From assembly GCA_029216955.1 (NCBI GenBank), contig JANAVB010009599.1, positions 2,231,240 to 2,295,239 on the forward strand: a DNA stretch of 64,000 nucleotides. The letters are read 5' to 3'. The notes below the pieces were generated by a model. That model had not been told where the DNA came from and made no database searches. It saw only the letters and a program-made list of their open reading frames with translations. Origin of the DNA: Iris pallida (taxonomy: Eukaryota; Streptophyta; Magnoliopsida; Asparagales; Iridaceae). This document shows, piece after piece, positions 21,301 through 34,150 of this stretch. Every line of letters begins with the position of its first letter. The first letter of the stretch is position 1. The position numbers and the translations under genes are program-made.

Positions 21301-21998
21301 ATTTTGGCGGATCTTGGGAGGATCACCTTCATCTAGTGGAGTTCTCCTATAACAACAGCTATCAGGCTAGCATTCAGATGGCCCCGTTCGAAGCATTGTA
21401 CGGAAGGAAGTGCATGTCCCCTTTGGCATGGGACGACGTCGGAGAACGAAAGTTGTTGGGACCAGAGATGATCACGCAGACTGTGGAGATAGTTAAGTTG
21501 GTCAGAGAGCGCCTTCGAGTTGTACAGGACCGACATCGTCATTGGGCAGATCAGCATCGTAGGCCTCTAGAGTTCAGAGTTGGCGACCAAGTGTTTCTGC
21601 GGATTTCGTCTACTCGGGGTAACATCAGATTTGGAACCCGAGGAAAGCTTAGTCCAAGATACGTTGGTCCTTTTAAGATTCTCGCTCGGGTAGGCGATGT
21701 GGCTTATCGACTTGCCCTTCAGCCTTCGTTAACTGGCATACATGATGTATTTTATGGGTCCCAATTATGTGGGTATGTCCCGAATTCGAGTCATGTCCTC
21801 GATCATTCTGAGTTAGTCGTTGGTACCGACCTAACTTACGAGGAACAACCCGTGTCTATTTTAGACCGGCGAGAGAAGGTACTCAAGAATCGGATGATAA
21901 GCCTTGTCCATGTTTCTTGGAACTATCACTCTTCGGGAGAATCAACCTGGGAGCACGAGGACGAGATCAGATCTCGGTATCCGCATTTGTTTGACTAA
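18363..21998 (+). CDS. pol: pol of copy A: protease, RT, RNase H, integrase, chromodomain (full-length frame)
   Basis: 1211 codons from the zinc knuckle ([14 protein letters not shown]) onward; the nominal ATG is internal to the original polyprotein. Protease DSGAT is near residue 126. RT has FLDDILVYS near 438. RNase H spans about 580-695 with CDAS, HDLELA, TDHKSL and a VTDALSRR variant. Integrase has an HHCC finger near 796-835 and the D,D35E triad (MDFVTG, SDRD, SERT) at about 865, 926 and 963. GPY/F-like PRYVGPF is near 1095, and a Tekay-type chromodomain ([12 protein letters not shown]...STWEHED) forms the C-terminus. All catalytic residues are present. The HDVFHVSQL block is degraded to HDVFYGSQL. 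Expression would need the upstream gag lesions bypassed. Confidence 0.88.
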   Translation: MYRSANGLCLRCGSSDHRISTCPVMQRPGGPAQQFPALPAPVATPSGGPVLAVRPLAQRLPTQAQMFRQAQEAEGPQRQQHHGRERPQQGVPRGQALILSLEEALASSDVVAGKILVTSFPAVALFDSGATHSFISAQYATRIGLEFEALPERMDILTGNGLVEVSRVRFSCPVEVCGHLLPALLIEFPMENFNVVLGMDWLRDSHAIIDCRGGRVIFSVPGMEQFIFSRTLKNQAGGVISAAVSEPGQIPRVVEDFLDVFPDELLGIPPVREVKFSIELNPGTRPIADRVYRMSPSEQDKLYQHEEELKSKGFIRDSKSPWAAPVILVPKKDGSTRMCIDYRKLNAVTVKNKYPLPRIDDLFDQLSKASIFSKIDLRSGYYQVRVREQDIPKTAFRSRYGHYEFLVMPFGLTNAPAVFMDLMNRIFLPYLDKFVVVFLDDILVYSSSEEEHEKHLRTVLQTLREHQLYAKLDKCEFWLDHISFLGHVISGAGVSVDPKKIEAVEHWPVPRTVAEVQSFLGLAGYYRRFVADFAKISAPLTRLTHRDVEFVWSASCQASFEELKKRLISAPILTLPVGAGGFTVYCDASGKGLRCVLMQHGKVIAYASRQLRDREKNYPTHDLELAAVVFSLKLWRHYLYGDRVEIYTDHKSLKYVFTQRDLNMRQRRWLELLKDFDLDLQYHPGKANIVTDALSRRDSAFILTSQKHILEDLQSMGIEVVLPRDIGRMTSMQIQSTLVERIRAAQAGDPQIQKLRSECESGCRKELVIHEDGTLRFGNRLCVPSGDLRQKVMSEAHSSIYSIHPGGTKMYRDIRQYFWWNGMKREIARFVSKCLVCQQVKAEQQRPAGLLQSLPIPEWKWEHITMDFVTGLPRSPTGKNAVWVIVDRLTKVAHFLPFRVGQTTEQLAEMYMKQIVRQHGVPASIVSDRDTRFTFHFWRSLHQSLGTKLRFSTAYHPQTDGQSERTIQTLEDMLRTCTLDFGGSWEDHLHLVEFSYNNSYQASIQMAPFEALYGRKCMSPLAWDDVGERKLLGPEMITQTVEIVKLVRERLRVVQDRHRHWADQHRRPLEFRVGDQVFLRISSTRGNIRFGTRGKLSPRYVGPFKILARVGDVAYRLALQPSLTGIHDVFYGSQLCGYVPNSSHVLDHSELVVGTDLTYEEQPVSILDRREKVLKNRMISLVHVSWNYHSSGESTWEHEDEIRSRYPHLFD

Positions 21999-22175
21999 TA
22001 AGGTATATTTTTGCACCTTATTGACACAATTCCATGCTTATCTGCACCTGCTTATTTTGTACTTTGTGATGTATGATAATAACCGCTATGATAGTTAACT
22101 TGTATATGATTGTGCCTTGTTTGCCCTGATTTTACTATCCTTTCTTGGCTGGAATTCCGAGGACGAAATTTTTCT

Positions 22176-22189
22176 AAGAAGGGTAGAGA
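22176..22189 (+). other. Polypurine tract of copy A
   Basis: AAGAAGGGTAGAGA directly precedes TGTCAC of LTR 2; the identical tract for copy B is at 30303-30316. The upstream block GGAATTCCGAGGACGAAATTTTT is a common chromovirus neighbour of the tract. Confidence 0.8.
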
Positions 22190-25100
22190 TGTCACTCCCC
22201 AATCCAGGAATACGTATTCTAATACGTAAACCAATAAATTATATTTATCTTCAATTTATACGATATTTATTATGCAGTATTTCTTCATGCATTTCCCAAA
22301 AATATTCGATAAAATATTATTTCCTAATTTATTTTCTGCATTTGGGCCTACAGTTTTGGCTCATTTGGGTAACCTATTCTTGGTTCACCAATGGTTCATC
22401 TTGAACCCTTTGGTTCATCATGAACCCATGGGTCCAAGATCTTTATATATATAACTCATCTCATTCTCTCTCCTCTCATTTACTTCCTCTTATTTATTTC
22501 TTCCACCAACCAAGGCAAGTACCAACTTGCTCAAGAGATGGATCCATAATTTTGTCAATAATTTTCTTACAAAACTATTTGCCAAAACATGTTCTTCTCC
22601 TCAATCTATACTAGTTTAGAACTTAAAAATTTCCAGTTTGAAGCTTTGATTTTTGTAGATCTAAGTTTTAATCATTTTAGGATTTTGCATGGTTTGATCT
22701 ACTTTAGTTGGATTTTATGGATTTTTGATGCTTCCATATGGAAGAGCATTCAGTTTCACCCAAGTTAGAACCTTGGAAATCTGGATTTGGAGTTCGGATG
22801 GCCAAGTTATGATGCTTTGAAGCTTGGGTTCAGCCATGGTGTTCTTGCTGTTTGGAGAAGACAGTGAGCAGTGTGCTCCTGTTTGAGCACGTTTCCTGTT
22901 GGAAGCGTGTCTCTCCTTGAGCCTGCGTGACTTTTCACGCAGCTCTCCCCTTGAGCCTGCGTGACTTTTCACGCAGCTTCCTCCTTGAGCCTGCGTGACT
23001 TTTCACGCAGCTCTCCCCTTGAGCCTGCGTGACTTTTCACGCAGCTCTCCTCTTGAGCCTGCGTGACTTTTCACGCAGCTCTCTCCTTGAGCCTGACTTT
23101 TCACGCAGCTCTCCCCTTGAGCCTGCGTGACTTTTCATGCAGCTCTCCCCTTGAGCCTGCGTGACTTTTCACGCAGCTCTTCCCTTGAGCCTGCGTGACT
23201 TTTCATGCAGCTCTCCCCTTAAGCCTGCGTGACTTTTCACGCAGCTCTCTCCTTGAGCCTGCGTGACTTTTCACGCAGCTCTCCCCTTGAGCCTACGTGA
23301 CTTTTCACGCAGCTCTCCCCTTGAGCCTGCATGACTTTTCACGCAGCACTCTTCTTGAGTCTGCGTGACTTTTCACGCAGCTCTCCCCTTGAGCCTGCGT
23401 GACTTTTCACGCAGCTCTCCCCTTGAGCCTGCGTGACTTTTCACGCACGCTGCCTTGAGTGAGCCTGCGTGACTTTTCACGCACGCAGCTCCCCTTGAGC
23501 GTGCGTACTTTTGTGCGTACGCTTTTGATATTTTATCAGATATTATATGCCCATTTTATATCCTTACGCCTTTTGTCCCGAGCATGATATGAGCATTAAT
23601 GAGACCCCGGAGAACAAAGTGTTCCTACCCGATACATGTACCTGAATGTCCCAGTTCTTGTTCATGCTCGACAAATGACTCGTAACTCCACGTGGCGTAT
23701 TTGCAATGATGCATTACACTAAGGAGGGTAGCACATGTTGACATACTGATTGACATAGATCCTCTTTGGGGTACTCGTACTAAAGTACGACTTTAGGAGG
23801 ATAATCATGCAGGCCACAGCATGTGAGTCCAAGATTTTACCTAGGGTTAAACTAGGCAACTAAATATACCAGATGCATGGGAAGGGCAGAATCCCGAGAT
23901 CGTGTTACACCAGCCGCCTTGAGATATTGTCTTGACGTGCCGGCTGGTCTCCACGGATACTGTGTCATCTGCAACGAGTGGATGACTGTATCCGATTAAT
24001 TCCTGCTATATAATATATGTTTTGGCAAGGTGGCCTTACGAGGGACCTGTGCTCAATAACACCTATCTACGCGAACCCCTGGGTGGGCTAGACTTGCTGG
24101 AAAGATACGATCTGAGGATTTTCTAATAACATGACGCGAGGATAACCTCGTTCCACTAGAAACTCGTAGACTTGATTGGCCGTGAAAATGACTTGCTTGT
24201 ATCCTATTACCTTCCGTGAATAACTGAGGGAAGCGGACTGTCATGGTACGTGATCTAACCCATGTTCTTGTTTGATTGTTGGGTTGGTTATCGTACTATG
24301 ATAGGCTGTGGACCGAAGTTATGAACGGAAGACATATTCTGGTTGTGAAGTGCTACTTCTGTGAATGACTGAGGAACATGGTCTATCATGGTGCATGATC
24401 CAACCCATATTCTTGTTTGATTATTGGGTTGGTTATTGTGCTGCGATAGGCTATCGACCGAAGTCACGATCAGGAGATTTTATTGTTTATACCTTTTAAC
24501 TTATGTGAATGTTATAGAGTACGACACGTCCCGACTCCATGCGGCACCTTTTGTCCTTGTTTGGTTGTAAGGGTGCCATATGGGTTCGAAGATGTTGCAC
24601 TACCCTATAATAGTAGCATAAGTATTACTATTATCAATCATTCTATTAACTGGGTTTTTTAATCTTAACTCTTGTGCCCCTTTGGCGGTACTTGCTATTC
24701 GGGGCTGACCCCGCTGGTTTTGTTTGGCCAGATCTCGTAGCAGAGCCGGAGGACACGATCTTCCTTCCTGACATCCATGGTGCATACTAGGAGCATGGCG
24801 GTTCGGGGACTCGAGTGGGTTTCTTCTCCACCACTCCTGCTTATATTTTGTGCGGCATTTAGCCACCGGTACCTGTTAGCCGGATTACACGATATTTTGT
24901 GTCAGTACAGAATTATAAATAAACAGACTGCAGCTGTGCATAATTTTGTACTTCTGACTTTCTGAGATAGCTAAATTATAAAGCTAGTCTCTCATGACCA
25001 TTTTGATGAAGCGTCGGGGACGACTTACTGCTTTATCATTAATATTTATTTAATTGCTGATGTGACTTGATTGATTGAGACATAGAACTCTGTAGGACCA

Positions 25101-25226
25101 TAGGAGACTTGATTGTAGCATGTACCCCCTAGTCTCTCGACAGCCACGATCGTCGTATGACGTTACGTACCTCATATGGAGTAGCTGGCCTAGTCCGTCT
25201 CCGTATTTCGGTACTGGGGCGTGACA
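22190..25226 (+). repeat. LTR 2, shared by copies A and B (3037 bp)
   Basis: TGTCAC...GTGACA ends. It acts as the 3' LTR of copy A and the 5' LTR of copy B. It is the longest of the three because its hairpin array is expanded. No direct duplication flanks it. Confidence 0.92.
22917..23522. repeat. 34-bp hairpin array in LTR 2, about 17 units plus a variant end
   Basis: Same unit as LTR 1. One unit is shortened (GAGCCTGACTTTTCAC, near 23090). Several units carry single C-to-T or G-to-A changes in CpG positions of the stem, and C-to-T changes leave a G-U pair in RNA. Confidence 0.92.
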
Positions 25227-25533
25227 AGGTTTTAGTGGTGGCCCATGCAGGTCTGATTTTCAGGCTTGTGGGGTATTGCGAATTATTAGGAGTCTCAATC
25301 AAAACTTGTTCCCCTTGAAATTCTGATTCTAATTCTCTGTCCTTGCCTTGACCTCTAACCTGACTTGCATCCTCGAAATCTTTCTCGTTCGGACTTGATA
25401 ATCTATTATCTTTCTCTATAGGGGTGCTTCATTCTCAGTAGCGGGTGAGGCCCATGAGGAAGAGCAGCAAGAGCATTGCTCGACTGGACGCCAGCAGGGG
25501 AGAGAACCTTCCCCAGGGCAGACACGAGCAGAA

Positions 25534-26172
25534 ATGGAACCGGAGGCAGTACAGCCGCCGGTTATTGAAACTCCTGCAGCACCAGCAGCGATGACAGTAC
25601 CAGACGCCGTAGCACTCCTGGAGATCATCCGGGAGTTTCTTGTCACTAACCAACAGCAACAGACTCGGCAGCAGGAGCAGAACGTGTTGCTGAACCAAGG
25701 AATTCAGTTAGCTCTTGAAAGGAGTGTCGGGGCTGACTCGGGAGCATCATGAAGGTTTCGTCACTTGAACCCGAGGTATTTTGATGGCACGGTGGATGCT
25801 ATCACTGCGGATGCCTGGATTCAAGACATCGAAGCCATTCTTGTGGCAGTCGAGGTTCCAGATGATGTGAAGGTTGATCAGGTCAAACTGGTACTTCAGG
25901 ATCTTGCCCGCGACTGGTGGACATCAGAAGAAGTTGGTGCAAGACGCCCTGTTCGTTGGACCACCTTCGGTGACAGATTCAAGGCCAAGTATTTTGGCAT
26001 AGTAGCTCGATATGAGCTCCAGCAGAAGTTTATCAGTCTCAAGCAAGCAGGCAAGACCGTAGATGGGTTTGCAGCAGAGTTCTGCAGATTGTGCCGTTTC
26101 GCACCAGCAATGGTGGCAACGGAGGCAGAGAAAGCTATGAGGTTCCTGCAGGGACTTCATTTGGAACTATTA
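25534..26172 (+). pseudogene. gag: gag N-terminal part of copy B, broken twice
   Basis: ATG at 25534 as in copy A. The frame stops at TGA 25750-25752, where copy A reads GGA, and resumes in the same frame. A missing C near 26172 (ATTAAGCTT against ATTACAGCTT in copy A) then shifts the frame inside the gag domain. The lesions are at different places from those of copy A, so they arose after the two copies separated or were inherited from different parents. Confidence 0.85.
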
Positions 26173-29100
26173 AGCTTGTGGAAGGACACGACTACCAGAC
26201 ATTTGACGTTGTTTTGACGGCCGCTCGGAGGCACGAGCTTACCCAGCAGAGGTTGGCATCGAGGACAGGAGGTCAGAAGAGATCTCATTCCCAGGTTGGA
26301 GGAGGAGCAATGCAGCGAACATCGGCACCAGCACCCGGTGTACGTATTCATGATGCAGGAGCGCCGCGGAGGACGGCCGTGTCAACTAATACAGCGCCAG
26401 TTCGGCATCAGCAGCCGAGGAACCAACAACAGCGTCAGGGAGCACCCCAGGGCTATACATTCTGTGGGAAGGCAAGGCACATGAGGGAGGTGTGCCGGTC
26501 AGCGAATGGCTTATGCTTGAGGTGTGGTAGTTCAGACCACCGTATCTCCACTTGTCCTGTGATACAGATGCCAGGAGGGCCAGCTCAGCAGTTTCCAGCA
26601 TTGCCAGCTCCGGTGGCAACCCCGAGTGGAGGGCCAGTATTAGCAGTAAGGCCCCAAGCCCAGCGTCTACCAACGCAGGCACAGATGTTCCGCCAGGCAC
26701 AGGAAGCCAAAGGCCCTCAGAGGCAGCAACAGCATGGTCGAGGAAGGCCGCAACGAGGGGTTCCGCGGGGCCAGGCTCTCACATTGTCCTTGGGAGAGGC
26801 TCTAGCGTCTAGCGACGTGGTGGCAGGTAAAATTCTCGTCACCTCATTTTTCGCTGTAGCATTATTTGATTCAGGCGCTACTCATTCATTCATTTCTGCA
26901 CAATATGCTACACGGATTGGATTAGAGTTTGAGGCATTGCCGGAGAGGATGGATATACTCACCGGCAATGGGCTCGTAGAAGTTAGCAGAGTGCGCTTTT
27001 TATGTCCGGTGGAGGTGTGTGGGCATTTACTGCCCGCATCATTGATTGAATTCCCTATGGGGAATTTTAATGTCGTTCTTGGCATGGACTGGTTGAGAGA
27101 CAGTCATGCGATAATTGATTGCAGAGGAGGTAGGGTCATATTCAGCGTTCCTGGGATGGAGCAGTTCATCTTTTCTCGAACCTTGAAGAATCAGGCCGGA
27201 GGCGTCATCTCAGCAGCAGTGTCAGAGCCAGGACAGATTCCGAGGGTGGTCGAAGATTTTTTCGACGTCTTCCCTGATGAGCTCCTAGGGATACCCCCAG
27301 TCAGAGAGGTAAAATTTAGCATTGAGTTGAACCCTGGAACGAGGCCTATTGCAGACAGAGTTTATAGAATGTTGCCGTCAGAACAGGATAAGTTGTATCA
27401 ACATGAAGAAGAGTTGAAGTCTAAGGGATTCATCCGAGACAGTAAATCGCCCTGGGCCGCGCCAGTGATTCTAGTTCCCAAGAAGGATGGGTCGACGAGG
27501 ATGTGCATCGACTACCGCAAGCTGTATGCAGTAACAGTGAAGAATAAGTACCCACTACCAAGGATTGATGACCTGTTTGACCAGTTGAGCAAGGCTAGCA
27601 TCTTTTCCAAGATCGATCTTCGGTCAGGATACTATCAAGTAAGAGTCCGGGAGCAAGACATACCGAAGACAGCATTTAGATCTAGATATGGGCATTATGA
27701 GTTTTTAGTAATGCCCTTTGGACTAACCAACGCCCCCGCAGTATTCATGGATTTAATGAACCGCATCTTTCTGCCGTATTTGGATAAATTTGTGGTGGTG
27801 TTCCTAGATGACATTCTTGTCTATTCCAGCAGTGAAGAGGAGCATGAGAAACATCTTAGGACTGTCTTACAGACATTGAGGGAGCATCAACTTTATGCGA
27901 AGCTCGACAAGTGTGAATTCTGGTTAGATCACATTTCGTTCCTGGGGCATGTAATTTCTGGGGCAGGAGTGTCAGTAGATCCGAAGAAGATTGAGGCCGT
28001 AGAGCATTGGCCAGTCCCGAGAACGGCTGCAGAAGTGCGAAGTTTCTTAGGATTAGCTGGTTACTACAGAAGGTTCGTGGCGGACTTTGCCAAGATCTCT
28101 GCGCCCTTAACACGTTTGACGCACAAGGACGTAGAGTTTGTTTGGTCAGCTAGCTGTCAGGCATCATTTGAAGAATTGAAGAAGAGATTGATCTCAGCCC
28201 CGATCTTGACGCTTCCAGTAGGAGCGGGAGGCTTTACAGTATACTGTGACGCATCTGGGAAGGGTCTTGGATGTGTATTGATGCAGCACGTAAAGGTGAT
28301 AGCATATGCGTCTCGACAGCTTCGAGACCATGAGAAGAATTACCCGACTCACGATTTGGAGTTAGCAGCTGTGGTGTTTTCACTCAAGTTGTGGAGGCAT
28401 TATTTATACGGAGATCGGGTAGAGATCTATACTGATCATAAGAGTTTGAAATACGTATTCACGCAGCGAGATTTGAACATGAGGCAAAGAAGATGGTTAG
28501 AACTACTGAAGGATTTTGACTTAGATCTTCAGTATCATCCAGGAAAGGCGAATATAGTTGCAGATGCACTGAGTAGGAGAGACAGTGCCTTTATCTTGAC
28601 CTCGCAGAAGCAAATTTTAGAAGACCTTCAGAGTATGAGAATCGAAGTAGTTTTGCCAAGGAATATAGGAAGAATGACCAGTATGCAGATTCAGTCAACC
28701 TTAGTAGAGAGGATAAGGGCAGCACAAGCAGGAGATCCACAGATTCAGAAGTTGCGGTCGGAGTGTGAATCAGGCTGTAGGAAGGAGTTAGTGATTCATG
28801 AAGATGGTACGCTCAGGTTTGGAAACAGACTCTGTGTACCGAGTGGAGACCTTCGACAAAAAGTTATGTCCGAAGCTCATAGTTCTATTTACTCCATTCA
28901 TCCAGGAGGAACGAAGATGTATCGAGATATCAGGCAGTACTTTTGGTGGAATGGCATGAAAAGAGAGATAGCGAGATTTATATCCAAGTGTCTGGTATGT
29001 CAGCAGGTGAAAGCCGAGCAGCAGAGACCAGCAGGGTTGCTACAGTCGCTTCCTATCCCAGAATGGAAATGGGAGCACATCACGATGGACTTTGTGACCG

Positions 29101-30125
29101 GTTTACCTAGATCCCCGACTGGTAAGAATGCAGTCTGGATAATAGTAGATCGACTCACGAAGGTCGCTCATTTCCTTCCCTTCCGAGTTGGACAGACTAC
29201 TGAACAGCTAGCAGAAATGTACATGAAGCAGATAGTACGGCAGTACGGTGTTCCGGTTAGTATAGTATCTGATCGGGATACGCGGTTTACTTTTCATTTT
29301 TGGCGGAGCTTACACCAAAGTTTGGGAACCAAGTTAAGATTCAGTACTGCTTATCATCCACAAACTGACGGGCAATCAAAAAGAACCATTCAGACGTTAG
29401 AAGATATGCTACGGGCGTGTACCTTAGATTTTGGCAGATCTTGGGAGGATCACCTTCATCTAGTGGAGTTCTCCTATAACAACAGCTATCAGGCTAGCAT
29501 TCAGATGGCCCCGTTCGAAGCATTGTACGGAAGGAAGTGCAGGTCCCCTTTGGCATGGGACGATGTCGGAGAACGAAAGTTGTTGGGACCAGAGATAATC
29601 ACGCAGACTGTGGAGATAGTTAAGTTGGTCAGAGAGCGCCTTCGAGTTGCACAGGACCGACATCGTCATTGGGCAGATCAGCATCGTAGGCCTCTAGAGT
29701 TCAGAGTTGGCGACCAAGTGTTTCTGCGGATTTCGCCTACTCAGGGTATCATCAGATTTGGAACCCGAGGAAAGCTTAGTCCAAGATACGTTGGTCCTTT
29801 TAAGATTCTCACTCGGGTAGGCGATGTGGCTTATCGACTTGCCCTTCCGCCTTCGTTAACTGGCATACATGATGTGTTTCATGTGTCCCAATTACGTGGG
29901 TATGTCCCGGATCCGAGTCATGTCCTCGATCATTCTGAGTTAGTTGTTGGTACCGACCTAACTTACGAGGAACAACCCGTGTCTATTTTAGACCGGCGAG
30001 AGAAGGTACTCAAGAATCGGATGATAAGCCTTGTCCGTATTTCTTGGAACCATCACCCTTCGGGAGAATCAACCTGGGAGCGCGAGGACGAGATCAGATC
30101 TCGGTATCCGCATTTGTTTGACTAA
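26173..30125 (+). CDS. pol: gag C-terminus plus pol of copy B; integrase Glu replaced by Lys
   Basis: One open frame from the gag C-terminus through zinc knuckle, protease (DSGAT), RT (FLDDILVYS), RNase H (CDAS, LE, TDHKSL, ADALSRR), integrase, GPY/F and chromodomain; the nominal start at 26091 is out of the true frame for its first codons. It shows that gag and pol are one frame in this family. The integrase D,D35E motif is damaged: the final Glu codon GAA (as in copy A, QSERT) is AAA at 29379-29381 (QSKRT). RT also has KLY where KLN is conserved. Integration by this product should fail. The HDVFHVSQL block, degraded in copy A, is intact here. Confidence 0.88.
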
Positions 30126-30316
30126 TAAGGTATATTTTTGTACCTTATTGACACGATTCCATGCTTATCTGCACCTGCTTGTTTTGTACTTTGTGATGTA
30201 TGATAATAACCGCTATGATAGTTAACTTGTATATGATTGTGCCTTGCTTGCCCTGATTTCACTATCCTTTCTTGGCTGGAATTCCGAGGACAGAATTTTT
30301 CTAAGAAGGGTAGAGA

Positions 30317-33223
30317 TGTCACTCCCCAATCCAGGAATACGTATTCTAATACGTAAACCGATAAATTATATTTATCTTGAATTAATATGATATTTATTAT
30401 GTAGTATTTCTTCATGCATTTCCCAAAAATATTCGACAAAATATTATTTCCTAAATTATTTTCTGCATTTGGGCCTACAGTTTTGGCTCATTTGGGTAAC
30501 CTATTCTTGGTTCACCAATGGTTCATCTTGAACCCTTTGGTTCATCATGAATCCATGAGTCCAAGATCTTTATATATATAACTCATCTCATTCTCTCTCC
30601 TCTCATTTACTTCCTCTCATTTATTTCTTCCACCAACCAAGGCAAGTACCAACTTGCTCAAGAGATGGATCCATAATTTTGTCAATAATTTTCTTACAAA
30701 ACTATTTGCCAAAACATGTTCTTCTCCTCAATCTATACTAGTTTAGAACTTAGAAATTTTCAGTTTGAAGCTTTGATTTTTGTAGATCTAAGTTTTAATC
30801 ATTTTTGGATTTTGCATGGTTTGATCTACTTTAGTTGAATTTTATGGATTTTTGATGCTTCCATATGGAAGAGCATTCAGTTTCACCCAAATTGGAACCT
30901 TGGAAATCTGGATTTGGAGTTCGGATGGCCAAGTTATGATGCTTTGAAGCTTGGGTTCAGCCATGGTGTTCTTGCTGTTTGGAGAAGACAGTGAGCAGTA
31001 TGCTCCTGTTTGAGCACGCTTCCTGTTGGAAGCGTGTCTCTCCTTGAGCCTGCGTGACTTTTTACGCAGCTCTCCCCTTGAGCCTGCGTGACTTTTCACG
31101 CAGCTCTCTCCTTGAGCCTGCGTGACTTTTCACGCAGCTCTCCCCTTGAGCCTGCGTGACTTTTCACGCAGCTCTCTCCTTGAGCCTGCGTGACTTTTCA
31201 CGCAGCTCTCCCCTTGAGCCTGCGTGACATTTCACGCAGCTCTCTCCTTGAGTCTGCGTGACTTTTCACGCAGCTCTCCCCTTGAGCCTGCGTGACTTTT
31301 CACGCAGCTCTCCCCTTGAGCCTGCGTGACTTTTCACGCAGCTCTCCCCTTGAGCCTGCGTGACTTTTTACGCACGCTGCCTTGAGTGAGCCTGCGTGAC
31401 TTTTCACGCAGCTCTCCCCTTGAGCCTGCGTGACTTTTTACGCACGCTGCCTTGAGTGAGCCTGCGTGACTTTTCACGTACGTAGCTCCCCTTGAGCGTG
31501 CGTGCTTTTGTGCGTACGCTTTTGATATTTTATCAGATATTATATGCCCATTTTATATCCTTACGCCTTTTGTCCCGAGCATGATATGAGCATTAATGAG
31601 ACCCCGGAGAACAAAATGTTCCTACCCGATACATGTACCTGAATGTCCCAGTTCTTGTTCATGCTCAACAAATGACTCGTAACTCCACGTGGCGTATTTG
31701 CAATGATGCATTACACTAAGGAGGGTAGCACATGTTGACATACTGATTGACATGGATCCTCTTTGGGGTACTCGTACTAAAGTACGACTTTAGGAGGATA
31801 ATCATGCAGGCCACAGCATGTGAGTCCAAGATTTCACCTAGGGTTAAACTAGGCAACTAAATATACTAGATGCATGGGGAGGGCAGAATCCCGAGATCGT
31901 GTTACACCAGCCGCCTTGAGATATTGTCTTGATGCGCCGGCTGGTCTCCACGGATACTGTGTCATCTGCAACGAGTGGATGACTGTATCCGATTAATTCC
32001 TGCTATATAATATATGTTTTGGCAAGGTGGCCTTACGAGGGACCTGTGCTCAATAACACCTATCTACGCGAACCCCTGGGTGGGCTAGACTTGCTGGAAA
32101 GATACGATCTGAGGATTTTCTAATAACATGACGCGAGGATAACCTCGTCCCACTAGAAACTCGTAGACTTGATTGGCTGTGAAAACGACTTGCTTGTATC
32201 CTATTACCTTCCGTGAATAACTGAGGGAAGCGGACTGTCATGGTACGTGAGCCAACCCATGTTCTTGTTTAATTGTTGGGTTGGTTATCGTACTATGATA
32301 GGCTGTGGACCGAAGTTATGAACGGAAGACATATTCTAGTTGTGAAGTGCTACTTCTGTGAATGACTGAGGAACATGGTCTATCATGGTGCATGATCCAA
32401 CCCATGTTCTTGTTTGATTGTTGGGTTGGTTATTGTGCTGCGATAGGCTATCGACCGAAGTCACGATCAGGAGATTTTATTGTTTATACCTTTTAACTTA
32501 TGTGAATGTTATAGAGTACGACACGTCCCGACTCCATGCGGCACCTTTTGTCCTTGTTTGGTTGTAAGGGTGCCATATGGGTTTGAAGATGTTGCGCTAC
32601 CCTATAATAGTAGCATAAGTATTACTATTATCAATCATTCTATTAACTGGGTTTTTTAATCTTAACTCTTGTGCCCCTTTGGCGGTACTTGCTATTCGGG
32701 GCTGACCCCGCTGGTTTTGTTTGGCCAGATCTCGTAACAGAGCCGGAGGACACGATCTTCCTTTCTGACATCCATGGTGCATACTAAGAGCATGGCGGTT
32801 CGGGGACTCGAGTGGGTTTCTTCTCCACCACTCCTGCTTATATTTTGTGCGGCATTTAGCCACCGGCACCTGTTAGCCGAATTACATGATATTTTGTGTC
32901 AGTACAGAATTATAAACAAACAGACTGCAGTTGTGTATAATTTTGTACTTCTGACTCTCTGAGATAGCTAAATTATAAAGCTAGTCTCTCATGACCATTT
33001 TGATGAAGCATCGGAGATGCGTTACTGCTTTATCATTAATGTTCATTTAATTGCTGATGTGACTTGATTGATTGAGACATAGAACTCTGTGGGACCATAG
33101 GAGACTTGATTGTAGCATGTACCCCCTAGTCTCTCGACAGCCACCATCGCCGTATGACGTTACGTACCTCATATGGAGTAGCTGGCCTAGTCCGTCTCCG
33201 TATTTCGGTACTGGGACGTGACA
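30317..33223 (+). repeat. LTR 3 of the tandem chromovirus (2907 bp)
   Basis: TGTCAC at 30317 after tract AAGAAGGGTAGAGA; ends CGTGACA at 33223, followed by TATAC, which matches GATAC before LTR 1 at four of five bases. Confidence 0.92.
31044..31519. repeat. 34-bp hairpin array in LTR 3, about 13 units plus a variant end
   Basis: Same unit as in LTRs 1 and 2. The terminal block ACGCACGCTGCCTTGAGT occurs twice here (near 31370 and 31441), showing a local duplication that includes the array end. Confidence 0.92.
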
Positions 33224-34150
33224 TATACAATAATGGACTAAGTCTTGAATTTTGTATCATAGCTGCAATTCTTTCTACCAGCACAACGATATCAGCTATA
33301 CTTCCGGTTGCATATTAAAGGTCATGTGCCCGCCTGGTTTCGGTATATGTATATTAGGTGTCTACAAGTTCACCCTCAGAGACGGCTTATATCTATTTCG
33401 TACACTCTAAGTGAGTTCCTCGTCATGGCATGAAGCCTTTCACTTCCTTGCGGTGCTATGCCACCAGGACATGGTCCAAAGTCGAGGCTATACCTCATCG
33501 TGGTGTCATACCACTGTAGCATGAGGACACAACCTCTTTGTAGTGACCAACTATCCAGCATGAAGCCTTTCACTTCCTTGTGGTGTTATGCCGCTGTGAT
33601 ATGGCTCGAATAGCCGAGGCTTTAACCTTTCTAAGTACCTCTTGGTGGTCATACCACTATAACCTGAGGTCACCAGTCTCTTTGTAGTGCTGCCTACCAC
33701 TCTTCATTATTTAGCGTTAGACCACTTGCCTATGTGCGGTTCTACGCCGCGGTGACATGGCCCGAAGCCAAGGCTTTACCCTCTCAAGGTACCTCCTGGT
33801 GTTACCCCACTGTAGCATGGAGTACTACGCGCTTTAGGTTGTAACTATGTGCTACCCATGCTTCCTATAAAGCACGTCGGACATTCTAAATGTCCGAAAA
33901 CTCATTAAGGTGTCTAAGCTATCCTCCCATAGGACTTTTGTTCTATTTAAAGAACAAACAGTAGACAACAGTGGTTCTGGATCCGTAATGCCTTAAAGTC
34001 TTAAAGGACTACCCATTGTTTCTGATATTCTCCCAGTCAATGGTCCTCCCTTGAACCAAAAGCTAGATGTCTAGCAGATTTTTTTGAACCAATCAGCATA
34101 AAACTTTATGGTAGGATTACAGAGACACAATATCAAAGGTCCGTCAAGCC
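33224..34150 (-). mobile_element. Copia 3' untranslated part, continued from 14107-14228
   Basis: Downstream (minus strand) of the copia RNase H remnant. It contains two to three diverged repeats of about 150 bp built on GCATGAAGCCTTTCACTTCCTTG and GGTGTCATACCACTGTAGCATGAGG. No coding sequence. The chromovirus pair is inserted in this part. Confidence 0.55.

Larger units (their letters stand above)
14229..33223 (+). mobile_element. Tandem Tekay-like chromovirus: LTR-internal-LTR-internal-LTR
   Basis: Three LTRs (14229-17099, 22190-25226, 30317-33223) alternate with two internal regions of the same family. Every LTR begins TGTCAC and ends GTGACA. The outer flanks are GATAC (14224-14228) and TATAC (33224-33228), a 5-bp target duplication with one mismatch. 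The middle LTR has a polypurine tract on its left and internal leader on its right and no target duplication of its own. This is the product expected from one insertion followed by unequal exchange between LTRs of sister copies. Confidence 0.88.
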
